A stretch of 64,000 bases of DNA from JAFGSG01 sp964626055 (GCA_964626055.1 CAZVDF010000014.1:1-64000), one strand, 5' to 3'. Counted from the first letter of the stretch, positions 15,963-26,308 are shown. Notes: generated from the letters alone by a model not told the origin. Numbers and translations: made by a program.

Positions 15963-17729
15963 ATGGTAAAAAAGCATAATAAAAATAATCGAAAATCATC
16001 CGTTCCATTAAAGGAATCCGGACTGGTCTCGAAAAAGACCCCGCGTAATCAGGAATCGCTTAAAGTTGCGGCAAACAGTTATAAACGTCTGTTTGAGACG
16101 TCGCGGGACGGATTATTGATACTCGATGCCGATACCGGAAGGGTAACAAATGCCAATTCATTTTTTTTCCAACTGACCGGTCATACGGAAAAAGAAATAA
16201 TCGGTAAGAAATTCTGGAATATACGCGCCTTAAAAGGAGATAAAAGATTCAGGGAAGCTCTTTCCGAATTAAAAACCAGCGAGTATGTGCGCTTCGATAA
16301 CCTTTCGCTCAGCAGCAAAAGCGGGGAAAATTTCAGCATTGAATTAAAAAGCAATGTCTACTCGGCCGGCGGCAAAAGAGCCGTTCAATGCAATATCCGC
16401 GACATCACGGAACGCAAAAGATCCGAAGAAAATATAAAGATGCAGGCGTTTCACGACCCGCTTACAAACCTGCCGAACAGGCTGTTATTTAACGAGCGTT
16501 TTAAGTTCAAAATGATGCAGGCAAAACGCAGCCGTAAAAAAGTTGCGATTCTTTTTCTTGATCTCGATCATTTCAAGAGCATCAATGATACCCTGGGTCA
16601 TGCCGTCGGCGATAAACTGCTTAAAGAAACCTCCGTACGCTTGCTATCATGCATCCGGGAATCCGACACTGTTTCGCGCATAGGCGGTGATGAGTTCAAT
16701 ATATTATTATACGATATCGCTTTATCGGAAGAGACCGCTATCATAGCCCATAACATTCTGTCTTCCATCGATAAGCCGTTCATCGTTGAAGGGCATATAT
16801 TGCATGTCACTACAAGCATCGGAATAAGCATTTATCCAGATGACAGCACGCATATAGATGAGCTGATGAAAAATGCAGACATGGCCATGTACGATGCGAA
16901 GGAGAACGGAAGGAACACCTACCGTTTTTTCAATTCCGAAATGAACGTCAAAGCGCACAAGCGAATGGAGTTGGAGCACAGCCTGCGCAACTCGATAGAA
17001 CGGGGGGAACTGTCGGCTTATTATCAGCCGTATGTGAACATGAAAACGCGTAAGATCGATTCCGTGGAAGCCCTTGTCCGCTGGCAGCACCCGGAGATCG
17101 GCATGTTCTATCCAATCCAGTTTCTACCCCTGGCCGACGAAAGAAATATTATACAGTCAATCGATCTCTGGATGCTGCACACAGCCTGTGCTCAAAATAA
17201 GGCATGGCAGGTTGCCGGGTTCCCTCCGCTTTGCGTCTCAATTAATATCTCTTCCAGGCTTTTCCAGCAGCCGAATTTTATAGACATCATTCTGGATGTA
17301 TTGAGAGAGACGGATCTTAATCCGCGATACCTGAACATTGAGATCACGGAAAATACCGCCATTTACGATATCGATTCAACAGTCCGAAAAATAGCCAATC
17401 TAACCAAGCTCGGCGTCGGGTGTTCTATTGACGATTTCGGGACAGGTTACGTATCTCTAAGCCGGCTTAAAAACCTGCCGATCCAGAAGATCAAGATCGA
17501 TCAGTCGTTCATCAGGGATATAGAAGCCGAATCCGGGGATAGGGATGTGATCAGCGCTATAATTTCGCTCGCGCACAACCTGAAGCTCAAAGTGGTCGCG
17601 GAAGGCGTTGAGAGCGATGCCCAGCTCGATTTTCTGCGCTCGTGCAAATGCGATGAAATTCAGGGACATATTTTCAGCCAGGCGCTGCCCGCGGAAGAAT
17701 GCAGAATGATGATCACCTCGAACGGCTGA
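15963..17729 (+). CDS. PAS-GGDEF-EAL protein, cyclic di-GMP turnover
   Basis: The 588-residue cytosolic protein starts with a basic stretch, then a PAS domain (about 35-150), a diguanylate cyclase domain (about 155-330) with intact GGDEF at 241-245, and an EAL phosphodiesterase domain (about 340-585) with EAL at 369-371, DDFGTGYVSLSRL and EGVES. Both active sites look complete, so it could make or break c-di-GMP depending on the PAS signal. There is no membrane segment. A strong ribosome site, GGGAGGGC, precedes the ATG. It is next to two other signalling genes. Confidence 0.95.
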   Translation: MVKKHNKNNRKSSVPLKESGLVSKKTPRNQESLKVAANSYKRLFETSRDGLLILDADTGRVTNANSFFFQLTGHTEKEIIGKKFWNIRALKGDKRFREALSELKTSEYVRFDNLSLSSKSGENFSIELKSNVYSAGGKRAVQCNIRDITERKRSEENIKMQAFHDPLTNLPNRLLFNERFKFKMMQAKRSRKKVAILFLDLDHFKSINDTLGHAVGDKLLKETSVRLLSCIRESDTVSRIGGDEFNILLYDIALSEETAIIAHNILSSIDKPFIVEGHILHVTTSIGISIYPDDSTHIDELMKNADMAMYDAKENGRNTYRFFNSEMNVKAHKRMELEHSLRNSIERGELSAYYQPYVNMKTRKIDSVEALVRWQHPEIGMFYPIQFLPLADERNIIQSIDLWMLHTACAQNKAWQVAGFPPLCVSINISSRLFQQPNFIDIILDVLRETDLNPRYLNIEITENTAIYDIDSTVRKIANLTKLGVGCSIDDFGTGYVSLSRLKNLPIQKIKIDQSFIRDIEAESGDRDVISAIISLAHNLKLKVVAEGVESDAQLDFLRSCKCDEIQGHIFSQALPAEECRMMITSNG

Positions 17730-17749
17730 AAAAAGTCCGCGCAATCTAT

Positions 17750-18286
17750 TTATGCCGGTTCCCATAGTACTACCTGATTCCTTCCGTTTGCTTTCGCCCT
17801 GTAAAGCGCATCATCCGCGCACTTAACTCCATGAAGGGTGTTTTTCACGGATTCTTCATATTGTGTGGAAAATACAAAGTTTAGAGGATCTTCGGTTACT
17901 CCTGTTCCGGTATAGTATATTTTAGGGATATTCGCAGCAAGAAGCCTCCTGTATTTATACAGAAAAACGCAGGCATGTGTCGATTCGGCTATGGCAACGT
18001 CAAAAGCAATAAATTTATATTTCTTTAATAGATAGTCTATCCATTCAGTATCGCTGAGAAAAGTTTTAAATGTATGTGTTTCCATTGTTTCAATGTAAAA
18101 ATTAATTCTTTTTGCATATTGCAGACGGCTGTTATTCAAACCGGCAAGAAAAGATGCAGCCCATGGAAAAGATTGATGGTATGTCATGAGAACCAGTATA
18201 TTTACTTCTTTACCGTGGGTATATGAATGCGTATATGAAATGCATATAAAAAAGGAAAGCAGGATAACAATTTTTAATTTTTGCAT
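17750..18286 (-). pseudogene. Remnant of a periplasmic-sensor diguanylate cyclase with a large internal in-frame deletion
   Basis: The 178-residue frame joins two unrelated ends. Residues 1-25 are a signal peptide; 28-145 (VNILVLMTYHQSFPWAASFL, FDVAIAESTHA, AANIPKIYYTG) look like the start of an ABC-substrate-binding-type sensor domain. The C-terminus, ADDALYRAKANGRNQVVLW, is the unmistakable last helix and strand of a GGDEF domain. The rest of the sensor, the membrane helix and the cyclase active site with GGDEF are missing, so a deletion of roughly a kilobase near codon 153 is implied. It is still an open frame and might be expressed as a secreted fragment. Confidence 0.75.
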
Positions 18287-18443
18287 GTATAAATTTTATA
18301 ATAACGTATGGTAAATTGCAAATTATTTCGTTAAATAGTGAAAAGAATTTTATTCTTTACTTTATTTCGCATTTTTTGCATAATTTCAGTATCCTTTAGT
18401 ACTCCTTGCTTTCAATTATGATCCAGGAAATCAGACCGTAATT

Positions 18444-21400
18444 ATGAGACAAAAACAGGATCCTTCCGTATCGAAAGAAGCATTCGACTATATTTTGGAA
18501 AATATCCCGGACGGTACACTTCTTATCAATGCCGAATCGAAGAAAATAGCGGCAAGCAATCCGTTTATTCGCAGCCTGCTCGGCTATTCTAAAAAAGATT
18601 TATTTAATAAAAACTTATACGTTATTCATTCGGATAAAGATCATCCGCGTATCCGGGAATTTTACGATCACCTATCGGAAAAGAATTCCCGGCAGGCAAA
18701 AAATGTATACGCAAAAAGAAAAGACGGAAGCGTTTTTTTTGCCGATGTTTCCGCATCGATCGTACAATATAATGACAGACCTCATATTCTCGCGATATTC
18801 AGGGATGTAACCGAACGGGAAAATGAATTGGATGAGATCAGGAAGAGCAAAGACAGGTTCGGGACATTATTCATGTCCCTTGATGAGGGGTTCTATCTTT
18901 CCGAAGTCATTTGTGACGAAAGCGGAAAACCGTTCGATTACAGGTATCTTGAGGCCAATCCGAAATTCGGGCAATTAATCGGGTTTCCCTGCGATAAGAT
19001 CATCGGAAAAAGATACAGGGAATTTGTGCCTAATGATTCGTCCGGTTGGCTTAATGTATATTTTAAAGTAGCACTTACCGGAGAATCCCGGAGCTATGAA
19101 TTTTATTCAAATGAATACAATATGTATTTCAGGACTTATTTATACCGGATCACAAAAGATCAGGTAGCTGTATTTGTTCTTGATATTACCGAACATAAAC
19201 AGGCTGAAGAACTTATAAAATACAACGAAGGAATGCTGAATAGTATTCTGGAAGCGACCCCGGTCGGAATAGGAATTTTAAAAAATAGAATATTGATTAA
19301 AGTTAATCCCGCTTTTTGCAGGATAACCGGTTATACGGAGGAGGAAATAATCGGAGAAAGCTCGCGTATATTTTACCCCGACGATACAGAGTTCAATCGC
19401 GTCGGTATGGAATTATACGGTAAAATGCGGGAAAGCGGAGTAGGCGTTTCCGAGGTCAGGCTTAAAAGAAAAGACGGAGCGGTTATTTATACAATAAGCT
19501 GCTTAAGCGCGATCGATCCAAAAGATATATCGGTCGGAGTAACAGTGGCAATTCTGGATATAACGAAACGCAAAGAAACCGAGGAAACACTGAGCCTCAT
19601 GTTTAAAAACATGTTCAACGCTTTCATTATGTGGGAATCCGTATTCGACGAAAAAGGAAAATACGTCAGCTTTAAATTCGGTTTCTTTAACGATGCCTTT
19701 TCCCGAATATCCGGGCTGAAAAAGGAAGATGTACTTGGAAAAGACGTATTCGTTGTATGGCCAGAAACGGAAAAGAGCTGGGTTGATGTCTATGGCAGCG
19801 TTGCAACGGCTGGGATTCCCATGACATTCGATATGTATCATAAACCCACCAAAGGCTGGTATCATGTTAATGCGTATCGTCCGACGGATTCGCCTGACCG
19901 GGTTTGCGCAATATTTGAAGAAATTACCGAACGCAGGCAGGCGGAAGAAGCTCTCAGGAAAAACGAAGTCGTATTAAAAAATCTGTTTAATGCAATACCG
20001 GTGGGCATCAGTCTTCTCAGCAACCGTATTGCCGTTAAAGTCAACGATACAATGTGCAAAATGCTGGGATATACCCAGGAAGAACTGGTGGGTAAAGATG
20101 CGCGCGAGATTTATGTCAACGAAGAAGAATACAACAGGATCGGCAGGGAATTATACGGGCAGATGGAAAGAGAAAAATTGGGCCAACTGGAGTCGCGTTT
20201 CAGACGCAGGGACAACAGGATTATAGATGTGTATTTATTCCTGAGGAAGTTCGATTCCGGTGATATATCATCCGTAGTAATGCTTGCGGCTATGGATATT
20301 ACCGAAGCAAAAAAAATTGAATCCGAAAAATTACGTCTGGAGGAACAGCTTCTTCATGTCCAGAAAATGGAAGCGATCGGCACCATGGCCGGAGGGATCG
20401 CGCATGATTTCAATAACATACTCGGAGGGATTTTCGGTTATTCCGAGCTGTGCCTGTCCGTGAATGGGAACCCCGCTCAGACAGATAAATACATACGAGA
20501 AGTCATAAAAGCCGCGGAGAGGGCCAAGGATCTTATAAACCGCATACTTACGTTCAGCAGAAGGACACAGCATGAACTGAAACCCGTAATTCCTAAATAT
20601 ATTATAAAAGAAGTATTCGAGCTTCTGCGCGCATCGACCCCTGCGGAGATCGAGCTTAAAATTAAGGTAGAGAGCGATTCGGCAGTTATGGCCGAACCCA
20701 CTCTTATCCACCAGGTGCTTTTGAACCTGTGCAGCAATTCAATATACGCGATGCATTCCAAACCCGGTGTAATAGAAATTTCACTTGAGGATATTCTTGC
20801 GGATGAGGCATTCGCAAGAATGCATCCGGGGCTTAAACCTGGTAATCATATCATTATTCGGATTTCCGATACGGGAAGCGGCATAGCGCCGGAACATATC
20901 GATCATATTTTCGATCCTTTTTTCACCACAAAACCCAAAGGAGAAGGAACAGGTCTCGGACTCTCGGTCGTTCACGGTATAATACAAAAATTGAACGGCG
21001 CCGTAAGTGTCTACAGCAAACCCGGCGCGGGAACCAGATTCAATATCATTTTACCTGCAATCGGAAGCCAGACCGCGGAGATAGACCGTTCGATTTCCCA
21101 GATCAAAGGGGGGGCCGAGAGAATATTGCTTGTGGATGATGAAGAATTTATTGCAGAATCTCTCGGAAGTATTCTTTCCAACCACGGTTATAAAGTCAAG
21201 GCATTCACCAGTTCAAAAGATGCCGCCCGGGAATTCGAGGCCAATCCGGGAGCATATGATATTATAATAACCGATTATTCGATGCCGCATATGACAGGCA
21301 TTGAGTTGGTGAAAAAAATAAAAGGAATAAGAAACGATATTCCGATTATACTTAATTCAGGCTATATCAATAAATCGCTGGAAGAGAACGCGTCTCAGGC

Positions 21401-21503
21401 CGGGATCAATATTCTGCTGACCAAGCCGGTAAGCACATACCAGATCACCGATGCTATCCGCACGGCGTTCTCTATCGGAAAACCCGATAGCCGAAAAACA
21501 TAA
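18444..21503 (+). CDS. Hybrid sensor histidine kinase with five PAS domains and a C-terminal receiver
   Basis: The 1019-residue cytosolic protein contains five PAS units at about 11-125, 135-255, 257-375, 380-500 and 505-625. Next come the dimerisation/phosphoacceptor helix with H654 in GGIAHDFNN, an ATPase domain with the N box, DTGSGIAPEHIDHIFDPFFT and GEGTGLGLS, and a receiver domain with phosphoacceptor D944 in ITDYSMPHMTG and LLTKPVS. The HDFNN type matches NtrB-like kinases. No membrane segment is present, so the signal is probably intracellular. PAS units 3 and 5 resemble each other, as do 2 and 4. No partner regulator is adjacent. Confidence 0.95.
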   Translation: MRQKQDPSVSKEAFDYILENIPDGTLLINAESKKIAASNPFIRSLLGYSKKDLFNKNLYVIHSDKDHPRIREFYDHLSEKNSRQAKNVYAKRKDGSVFFADVSASIVQYNDRPHILAIFRDVTERENELDEIRKSKDRFGTLFMSLDEGFYLSEVICDESGKPFDYRYLEANPKFGQLIGFPCDKIIGKRYREFVPNDSSGWLNVYFKVALTGESRSYEFYSNEYNMYFRTYLYRITKDQVAVFVLDITEHKQAEELIKYNEGMLNSILEATPVGIGILKNRILIKVNPAFCRITGYTEEEIIGESSRIFYPDDTEFNRVGMELYGKMRESGVGVSEVRLKRKDGAVIYTISCLSAIDPKDISVGVTVAILDITKRKETEETLSLMFKNMFNAFIMWESVFDEKGKYVSFKFGFFNDAFSRISGLKKEDVLGKDVFVVWPETEKSWVDVYGSVATAGIPMTFDMYHKPTKGWYHVNAYRPTDSPDRVCAIFEEITERRQAEEALRKNEVVLKNLFNAIPVGISLLSNRIAVKVNDTMCKMLGYTQEELVGKDAREIYVNEEEYNRIGRELYGQMEREKLGQLESRFRRRDNRIIDVYLFLRKFDSGDISSVVMLAAMDITEAKKIESEKLRLEEQLLHVQKMEAIGTMAGGIAHDFNNILGGIFGYSELCLSVNGNPAQTDKYIREVIKAAERAKDLINRILTFSRRTQHELKPVIPKYIIKEVFELLRASTPAEIELKIKVESDSAVMAEPTLIHQVLLNLCSNSIYAMHSKPGVIEISLEDILADEAFARMHPGLKPGNHIIIRISDTGSGIAPEHIDHIFDPFFTTKPKGEGTGLGLSVVHGIIQKLNGAVSVYSKPGAGTRFNIILPAIGSQTAEIDRSISQIKGGAERILLVDDEEFIAESLGSILSNHGYKVKAFTSSKDAAREFEANPGAYDIIITDYSMPHMTGIELVKKIKGIRNDIPIILNSGYINKSLEENASQAGINILLTKPVSTYQITDAIRTAFSIGKPDSRKT

Positions 21504-21555
21504 AGAACGGTTATTGAATTCTGAATAATCTAATTTTAAGATGACTATCTGTAGT

Positions 21556-22176
21556 TTATTCCATAATATCCGCTTCGTTATCGTAACCCAGCTTTTCCCA
21601 GTAACCGGAATACGGTTTATCCGAAAGTTCTATGCGCGTCACCCATTTGACCCATTTATAACCGTATTTCGATTCGGCTACCACCTGCAATGGAAAACCC
21701 CGTTTCGAATCAAGCATTTTTCCGTTTATCCGGTACGCAAGTATAATATCTTTTTTAACGACATATTTATATGATAAAGAGGATGAGTAACCGTCCGCGG
21801 CGTAAAATATTATTGTCTGTACGTTATCTTTCGGTCCTGCTGTTTTTAAGATTTGAACAAGTCGTACGCCTTTAAAGAGCAGGTGTTCAGCCCAGCCTTC
21901 AATACAGTGCAGTGTTATGGCGCGTTTTACGGAAGGCATCGCAAGAATTTCTTTATAACCTAGCGAAACAGAGTGCTTAACAAGTCCTGTAAGTTCCAGC
22001 CTGTATTTATCCGGGTCGACTTTTTGAGGCCCTTTAATGGAATTGTCGTATTGCCTGTTGAAGGGAGAGAGCCGTTTTCCTTCATATTCGCGTACTTCAT
22101 TATCCGGCAATAATTGCGAACCGAATAATAAAGAGAGAATAAATAATATAATTGATATTTTGAAGTATTTTATCAT
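21556..22176 (-). CDS. Exported molybdopterin-binding oxidoreductase domain protein (SUOX family)
   Basis: The 206-residue protein begins with a signal peptide (IILFILSLLFGSQLL) and continues as a single oxidoreductase molybdopterin-binding domain, residues ~55-180. The sequence ITLHCIEGWAEHLLFKGVRL includes the conserved Mo-coordinating Cys of sulfite oxidase-fold proteins. RGFPLQVVAESKYGYKWVKW matches the family pattern for the pterin pocket. The absence of a twin-arginine motif is a little odd for a Moco protein, as most are Tat exported. No molybdenum cofactor genes are nearby. Substrate unknown. Confidence 0.82.
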   Translation of the reverse strand: MIKYFKISIILFILSLLFGSQLLPDNEVREYEGKRLSPFNRQYDNSIKGPQKVDPDKYRLELTGLVKHSVSLGYKEILAMPSVKRAITLHCIEGWAEHLLFKGVRLVQILKTAGPKDNVQTIIFYAADGYSSSLSYKYVVKKDIILAYRINGKMLDSKRGFPLQVVAESKYGYKWVKWVTRIELSDKPYSGYWEKLGYDNEADIME

Positions 22177-22218
22177 AATGAAAATTTAATATTATATTAT
22201 TTGATAATTCTGTTATAA

Positions 22219-22272
22219 ATGTTATATCCCTATTTTTCAAGAAATAAAATTTAATTTTGAGATGACTTCTAA
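22219..22272. repeat. Right-end fragment of the agaagtcatctcaaaa inverted-repeat family
   Basis: ttatatccctatttttcaag, then aattttgagatgacttct, shares spacing and ends with the copies at 13088-13152 and 35101-35159. It lies just upstream of ubiX. Confidence 0.5.
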
Positions 22273-22310
22273 ATATCCGGCTGAAGAAATCACGGGGGCG
22301 ATTTGAATAT

Positions 22311-22877
22311 ATGAAACGGATAATTGTCGCCATAACTGGCGTCAGCGGCGCGGTTTACGGCATACGGCTTCTCGAAATATTAAAAGAGTTAAACATCGAA
22401 TCGCATTTAATTTTATCGGATGAAGCAAAAAAAATAATTGAGCCGGAGACTTTCCGTACGCCCGAAGAAGTGGGAAAGTTAGCCTCCGAAATTTACGAAA
22501 ATAAAAATCTGGCTGCGAAAGTTTCGAGCGGTTCTTTTAAAACGGACGGTATGGTCATAGATCCCTGTTCGATAAAAACTCTTTCGGGAGTCGCGAATTC
22601 CTACGACGAAAATCTTATTATCCGCGCTGCCGATGTTGTTCTTAAAGAGAAGCGCAGGCTTATTCTTGTCGTAAGGGAAACGCCTTTTCATAAAGGCCAC
22701 CTTGAATTAATGACGAAAGTTACAGAAGCAGGAGGAATTATTTTACCTCCAGTGCCTGCATTTTATTTTAATCCGAAAACGATTGACGACCTCATCGATC
22801 ATACTACAGGCAAAATACTGGATCTTCTCGGCATAGACCATTCTCTTTTCAGAAGATGGGAAGGCTGGATTTCCTGA
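22311..22877 (+). CDS. ubiX: Flavin prenyltransferase UbiX/Pad1
   Basis: The 188-residue protein begins MKRIIVAITGVSGAVYGIRL, the FMN-binding N-terminal motif of UbiX. It has SSGSFKTDGMVIDPCSIKTL, KRRLILVVRETPFHKGHLEL (the RETP dimethylallyl-phosphate-binding motif) and ILPPVPAFYFNPKTIDDLID near the C-terminus. UbiX attaches a prenyl group to FMN to make the cofactor of UbiD-type decarboxylases. No ubiD lies in the window, so the client enzyme is elsewhere. The gene converges on a MATE gene with a seven-base gap. Confidence 0.96.
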   Translation: MKRIIVAITGVSGAVYGIRLLEILKELNIESHLILSDEAKKIIEPETFRTPEEVGKLASEIYENKNLAAKVSSGSFKTDGMVIDPCSIKTLSGVANSYDENLIIRAADVVLKEKRRLILVVRETPFHKGHLELMTKVTEAGGIILPPVPAFYFNPKTIDDLIDHTTGKILDLLGIDHSLFRRWEGWIS

Positions 22878-22884
22878 GGCGCAA

Positions 22885-24279
22885 TTAATCGATAACAGGA
22901 ACTTCCAGAGGCGGCTTAATAATTGCGGATTTCTTCCATCTCCCGGAGAAATAATATATCAGACTGACAGTAGTTGTCGTTAAATTGCTAAGGGCGATAG
23001 CGATCCATATTCCGGTCAATCCAAGGCTGGTTTTTGAGAGAAACCATGAAACCGGCACTCTTATGATCCATAGAGACAACAGGGTAAACAGCATTGTAAT
23101 AAGAGTATGTCCTGAACCGTTTATAATGCCGTTGGAAATAAACAGTATCGCAAAGAATATGTAGCATGAAGCAACGATATGCAGGTACTGAATTCCTATC
23201 TCAAGTACTTTTGCGTCGTCTGCGATCCCGAACACAATGAATATTTGTTTGGGGAAAATTACTGCGAAGAGAGATATTATTATTGTTATTGTGGAAGACA
23301 TTATGATTCCCCATTTGAATACTTCCTTCACTCTATCCGGTTTGCCTGCCCCGAGGTTTTGTCCTGTAAGAGTAGAAACGGCCATGCTCATAGACATTGC
23401 GGGGAAAAAGGCTATCATATCCACTCTTACGGAAGCTCCGAATGCATTCGTTGCCGAGCTGCCGAAGGCATTGACGAATGTCATAATAAAAATTGCACCT
23501 ATGGATATAAGGGACTGCTGTATCATGATAGGGAAGCCTGTTTTAAAGATCATTTTTGTCATATATTTATCAATTATCAGTTTTTTATAATTGAAAGCCA
23601 AAAAATGATCTTTCCTGTTCAGATAAATAATACTTATTGCCATTGCTATTATCTGGGAGATAAGCGTCGCGTACGCTACACCGTTAAGTCCGTTGAACGG
23701 GAACGGGCCGAAACCGCCTATAAGAAAGGGATCGAGAATCGTATTGATACCGAAGGCGATAGACATGAATAAAAGGGGGGTAACAGTATCTCCAATTCCT
23801 CTCAGAATAGAGCTTATCAGCATAACAATAAAAATCGGTATAAAGCTGACCATGCTTATTTTTAAGTAATTCGAAGCTATTGAAAAGATTTGCGGAGGCG
23901 TATCCATCATCTTTAATACCGAATCGCTGGCAAGAACCCCCAGTACGGCTAAAGAGATACCGATTATAAGCGACAGCGAAAATGAATTATTTACCGATTT
24001 CTGAACCAGTGCCCTGTTTTTTGCGCCGTAATAATGGGCGACAAGTATGGTCGTTCCCATCGTTATTCCGGATGAAATGCCAATGAGTATAATTATGATC
24101 GGGAACGAAACGCCGATAGCACCTACGGCATTCTCCCCGATAAGATGTCCGACCCATATGGTATTTATTATGCTGTGGCCTACCTGGAAGAGATTGCCGA
24201 TCAGCATGGGTATCGAGAAAGACAGAAGATGTCCGGGGATGCTGCCCACGGTTAAATCCCTGCCGAATTTTCTATCCAT
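22885..24279 (-). CDS. MATE family efflux transporter
   Basis: The 464-residue integral membrane protein has twelve hydrophobic segments and MATE motifs such as PMLIGNLFQVGHSIINTIWV near the N-terminus, GISSGITMGTTILVAHYYGA and the second-half counterpart MSMAVSTLTGQNLGAGKPDR. It is expected to export cationic drugs or metabolites by Na+ or H+ antiport. A strong ribosome site, AAGGAG, lies six bases before the ATG at 24279. It is transcribed away from pckG and has no adjacent regulator. Confidence 0.95.
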   Translation of the reverse strand: MDRKFGRDLTVGSIPGHLLSFSIPMLIGNLFQVGHSIINTIWVGHLIGENAVGAIGVSFPIIIILIGISSGITMGTTILVAHYYGAKNRALVQKSVNNSFSLSLIIGISLAVLGVLASDSVLKMMDTPPQIFSIASNYLKISMVSFIPIFIVMLISSILRGIGDTVTPLLFMSIAFGINTILDPFLIGGFGPFPFNGLNGVAYATLISQIIAMAISIIYLNRKDHFLAFNYKKLIIDKYMTKMIFKTGFPIMIQQSLISIGAIFIMTFVNAFGSSATNAFGASVRVDMIAFFPAMSMSMAVSTLTGQNLGAGKPDRVKEVFKWGIIMSSTITIIISLFAVIFPKQIFIVFGIADDAKVLEIGIQYLHIVASCYIFFAILFISNGIINGSGHTLITMLFTLLSLWIIRVPVSWFLSKTSLGLTGIWIAIALSNLTTTTVSLIYYFSGRWKKSAIIKPPLEVPVID

Positions 24280-24495
24280 TAATAACTCCTTGAATTATGG
24301 GCAGGTTTAATTTGAAGCCTTAATTCTTTCAAGATATTATTTGTTATTTTTCTTGACAATATTACTCCACAATCAATTATTATTCTTTCCACAAAGCTGT
24401 TTTCATTTACTACTTTATTTAACACTTCTGTCTTTACTCCATTATATTAAATAAAGGCCTGTAAAAAAAAGTAATTATTATTAAGGGAGAACTGT

Positions 24496-26262
24496 ATGCA
24501 AAAACAACCACTAACAAAACATAAAGGTGTGCTGGCATGGGTTGATGAATGCGCTAAAATGACGAAACCCGATTCAATAATGTGGATAGACGGTTCGGAA
24601 GAAGAAAAGAAGATTCTCGAGAGCGAGGCTTTCCGGACAGGCGAGCTAATTCAGCTTGACAAGGAAAAACTCCCCGGATGCGTTTATCACCGCACAGCAC
24701 AGAACGATGTCGCCAGAACAGAAAATTTAACATTCATTTGTACGTCAAAGAAAGAGGACGCAGGCCCGACGAATAACTGGATGTCTCCTGCCGATGCTTA
24801 CAAGAAGCTCGGTTCAATATTCGAAGGTTCCATGAAAGGGCGCACCATGTACGTTCTCCCATTTATAATGGGGATGCCCGGTTCTCCTTTTAATAAGATT
24901 GGAGTTGAGATAACCGACAGCATTTATGTTGTGCTTAATATGCGTATAATGACGCGTATGGGCGATGTTGCATGGAAGGAACTCGATAATAACGGAGAAT
25001 TCACAAAAGGGCTTCACGGCAAGGCGGATCTGAATCTTGACCGCAGGTTTATCTGCCATTTTCCCGAGGATAATACGATATGGAGTGTAGGTTCCGGATA
25101 CGGCGGTAATGTCCTGCTCGGGAAAAAATGTCTTGCTCTTAGAATAGCGAGCTACCTGGCGAAAAACGAAGGCTGGTTCGCCGAGCATATGTTTATTATG
25201 GGAGTCGAGAATCCTAAAGGAGAGATCGCATATATAGGCGGCGCATTCCCCAGCGCATGCGGTAAAACCAATCTTGCAATGCTGGTGCCGCCGCAGTCGC
25301 TGCCCGGGTATAAAATTTGGACGGTAGGCGACGACATTGCCTGGATGAGACTTGGCGAAGACGGAAGGCTCTGGGCGATAAACCCGGAATATGGATTTTT
25401 CGGCGTGGCTCCGGGTACGAATTATAAAACCAATCCCAACGCAATGGACACGGTCAAGAAAAACAGCATATATACAAACGTTCTTTTAAAACCGGATAAA
25501 ACGGTATGGTGGGAAGGCATGGACGGTCCCGTCCCGGAGGAAGGACTTGACTGGAAGGGGAATCCGTGGACCGGGGATTCAAAGGAGGCAGGAGCCAATC
25601 CGAACAGCAGGTTTACTGCACCTGCCGGCCAGTGCCCGTGCATATCGCCTCACTGGCAGGATCCGAAAGGAGTTCCGATCACCGCTTTTCTGTTCGGAGG
25701 GCGAAGAGCGCGTACGGTGCCCCTGGTTTACCAGGCTTTCAACTGGCAGCATGGAGTGTATATGGGAGCTACAATGGCCTCAGAGCGTACTGCGGCACAG
25801 TACGGCAAGCAGGGTGAAGTAAGACGCGATCCCATGGCAATGATACCCTTTTGCGGATACAATATGGGCGATTATTTCGGCCACTGGCTGTCGATGGGGA
25901 AGAAAATCCCGAATCCTCCGAAAATTTTTAACGTAAACTGGTTCAGGCTTAATGACAATGGAAAATTTTTATGGCCCGGATACGGCGAAAATCTGCGTGT
26001 AATTAAATGGATAATTGACCGTTGCTTTGACAAAGTTGGGGCAAAAGAAACCCCGATAGGCTATGTGCCGGATTCGGAGGATATAAATATAGATAACATC
26101 GACATCGATAAAAAAATTTTGGCCGAAATTTTAACCGTCGATAAAAGCGAATGGCGGGAAGAGCTGAAAGGTCATAAAGAATTCTTTGATCAGTTCGGCG
26201 ACAGGCTTCCAAAAGCGATTCGGGATGAGTATAAAGCGCTGGAAAAAAGATTAAATAGTTAA
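24496..26262 (+). CDS. pckG: Phosphoenolpyruvate carboxykinase (GTP)
   Basis: The 588-residue enzyme matches the GTP-dependent class. It shows GSPFNKIGVEITDSIYVVLN, the kinase-1a loop FPSACGKTNLAML with the hyper-reactive Cys typical of the GTP class, the metal site DDIAWM, and FLFGGRRARTVPLVYQAFNW. It interconverts oxaloacetate and PEP and marks gluconeogenesis or anaplerosis. Length is that of the family. The ribosome site AAGGGAG precedes the ATG. It is a single-gene unit followed by the structured repeat R1. Confidence 0.97.
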   Translation: MQKQPLTKHKGVLAWVDECAKMTKPDSIMWIDGSEEEKKILESEAFRTGELIQLDKEKLPGCVYHRTAQNDVARTENLTFICTSKKEDAGPTNNWMSPADAYKKLGSIFEGSMKGRTMYVLPFIMGMPGSPFNKIGVEITDSIYVVLNMRIMTRMGDVAWKELDNNGEFTKGLHGKADLNLDRRFICHFPEDNTIWSVGSGYGGNVLLGKKCLALRIASYLAKNEGWFAEHMFIMGVENPKGEIAYIGGAFPSACGKTNLAMLVPPQSLPGYKIWTVGDDIAWMRLGEDGRLWAINPEYGFFGVAPGTNYKTNPNAMDTVKKNSIYTNVLLKPDKTVWWEGMDGPVPEEGLDWKGNPWTGDSKEAGANPNSRFTAPAGQCPCISPHWQDPKGVPITAFLFGGRRARTVPLVYQAFNWQHGVYMGATMASERTAAQYGKQGEVRRDPMAMIPFCGYNMGDYFGHWLSMGKKIPNPPKIFNVNWFRLNDNGKFLWPGYGENLRVIKWIIDRCFDKVGAKETPIGYVPDSEDINIDNIDIDKKILAEILTVDKSEWREELKGHKEFFDQFGDRLPKAIRDEYKALEKRLNS

Positions 26263-26308
26263 TTGTTTAAAGAAGTAACGGATAATCTGAATGCTGTTAT
26301 AGAAAAAT

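Noticed and set aside
23179..23772. Plus-strand frame inside the MATE gene
   Set aside because: It is rich in Cys, Tyr and His and is the shadow of the MATE reading frame.
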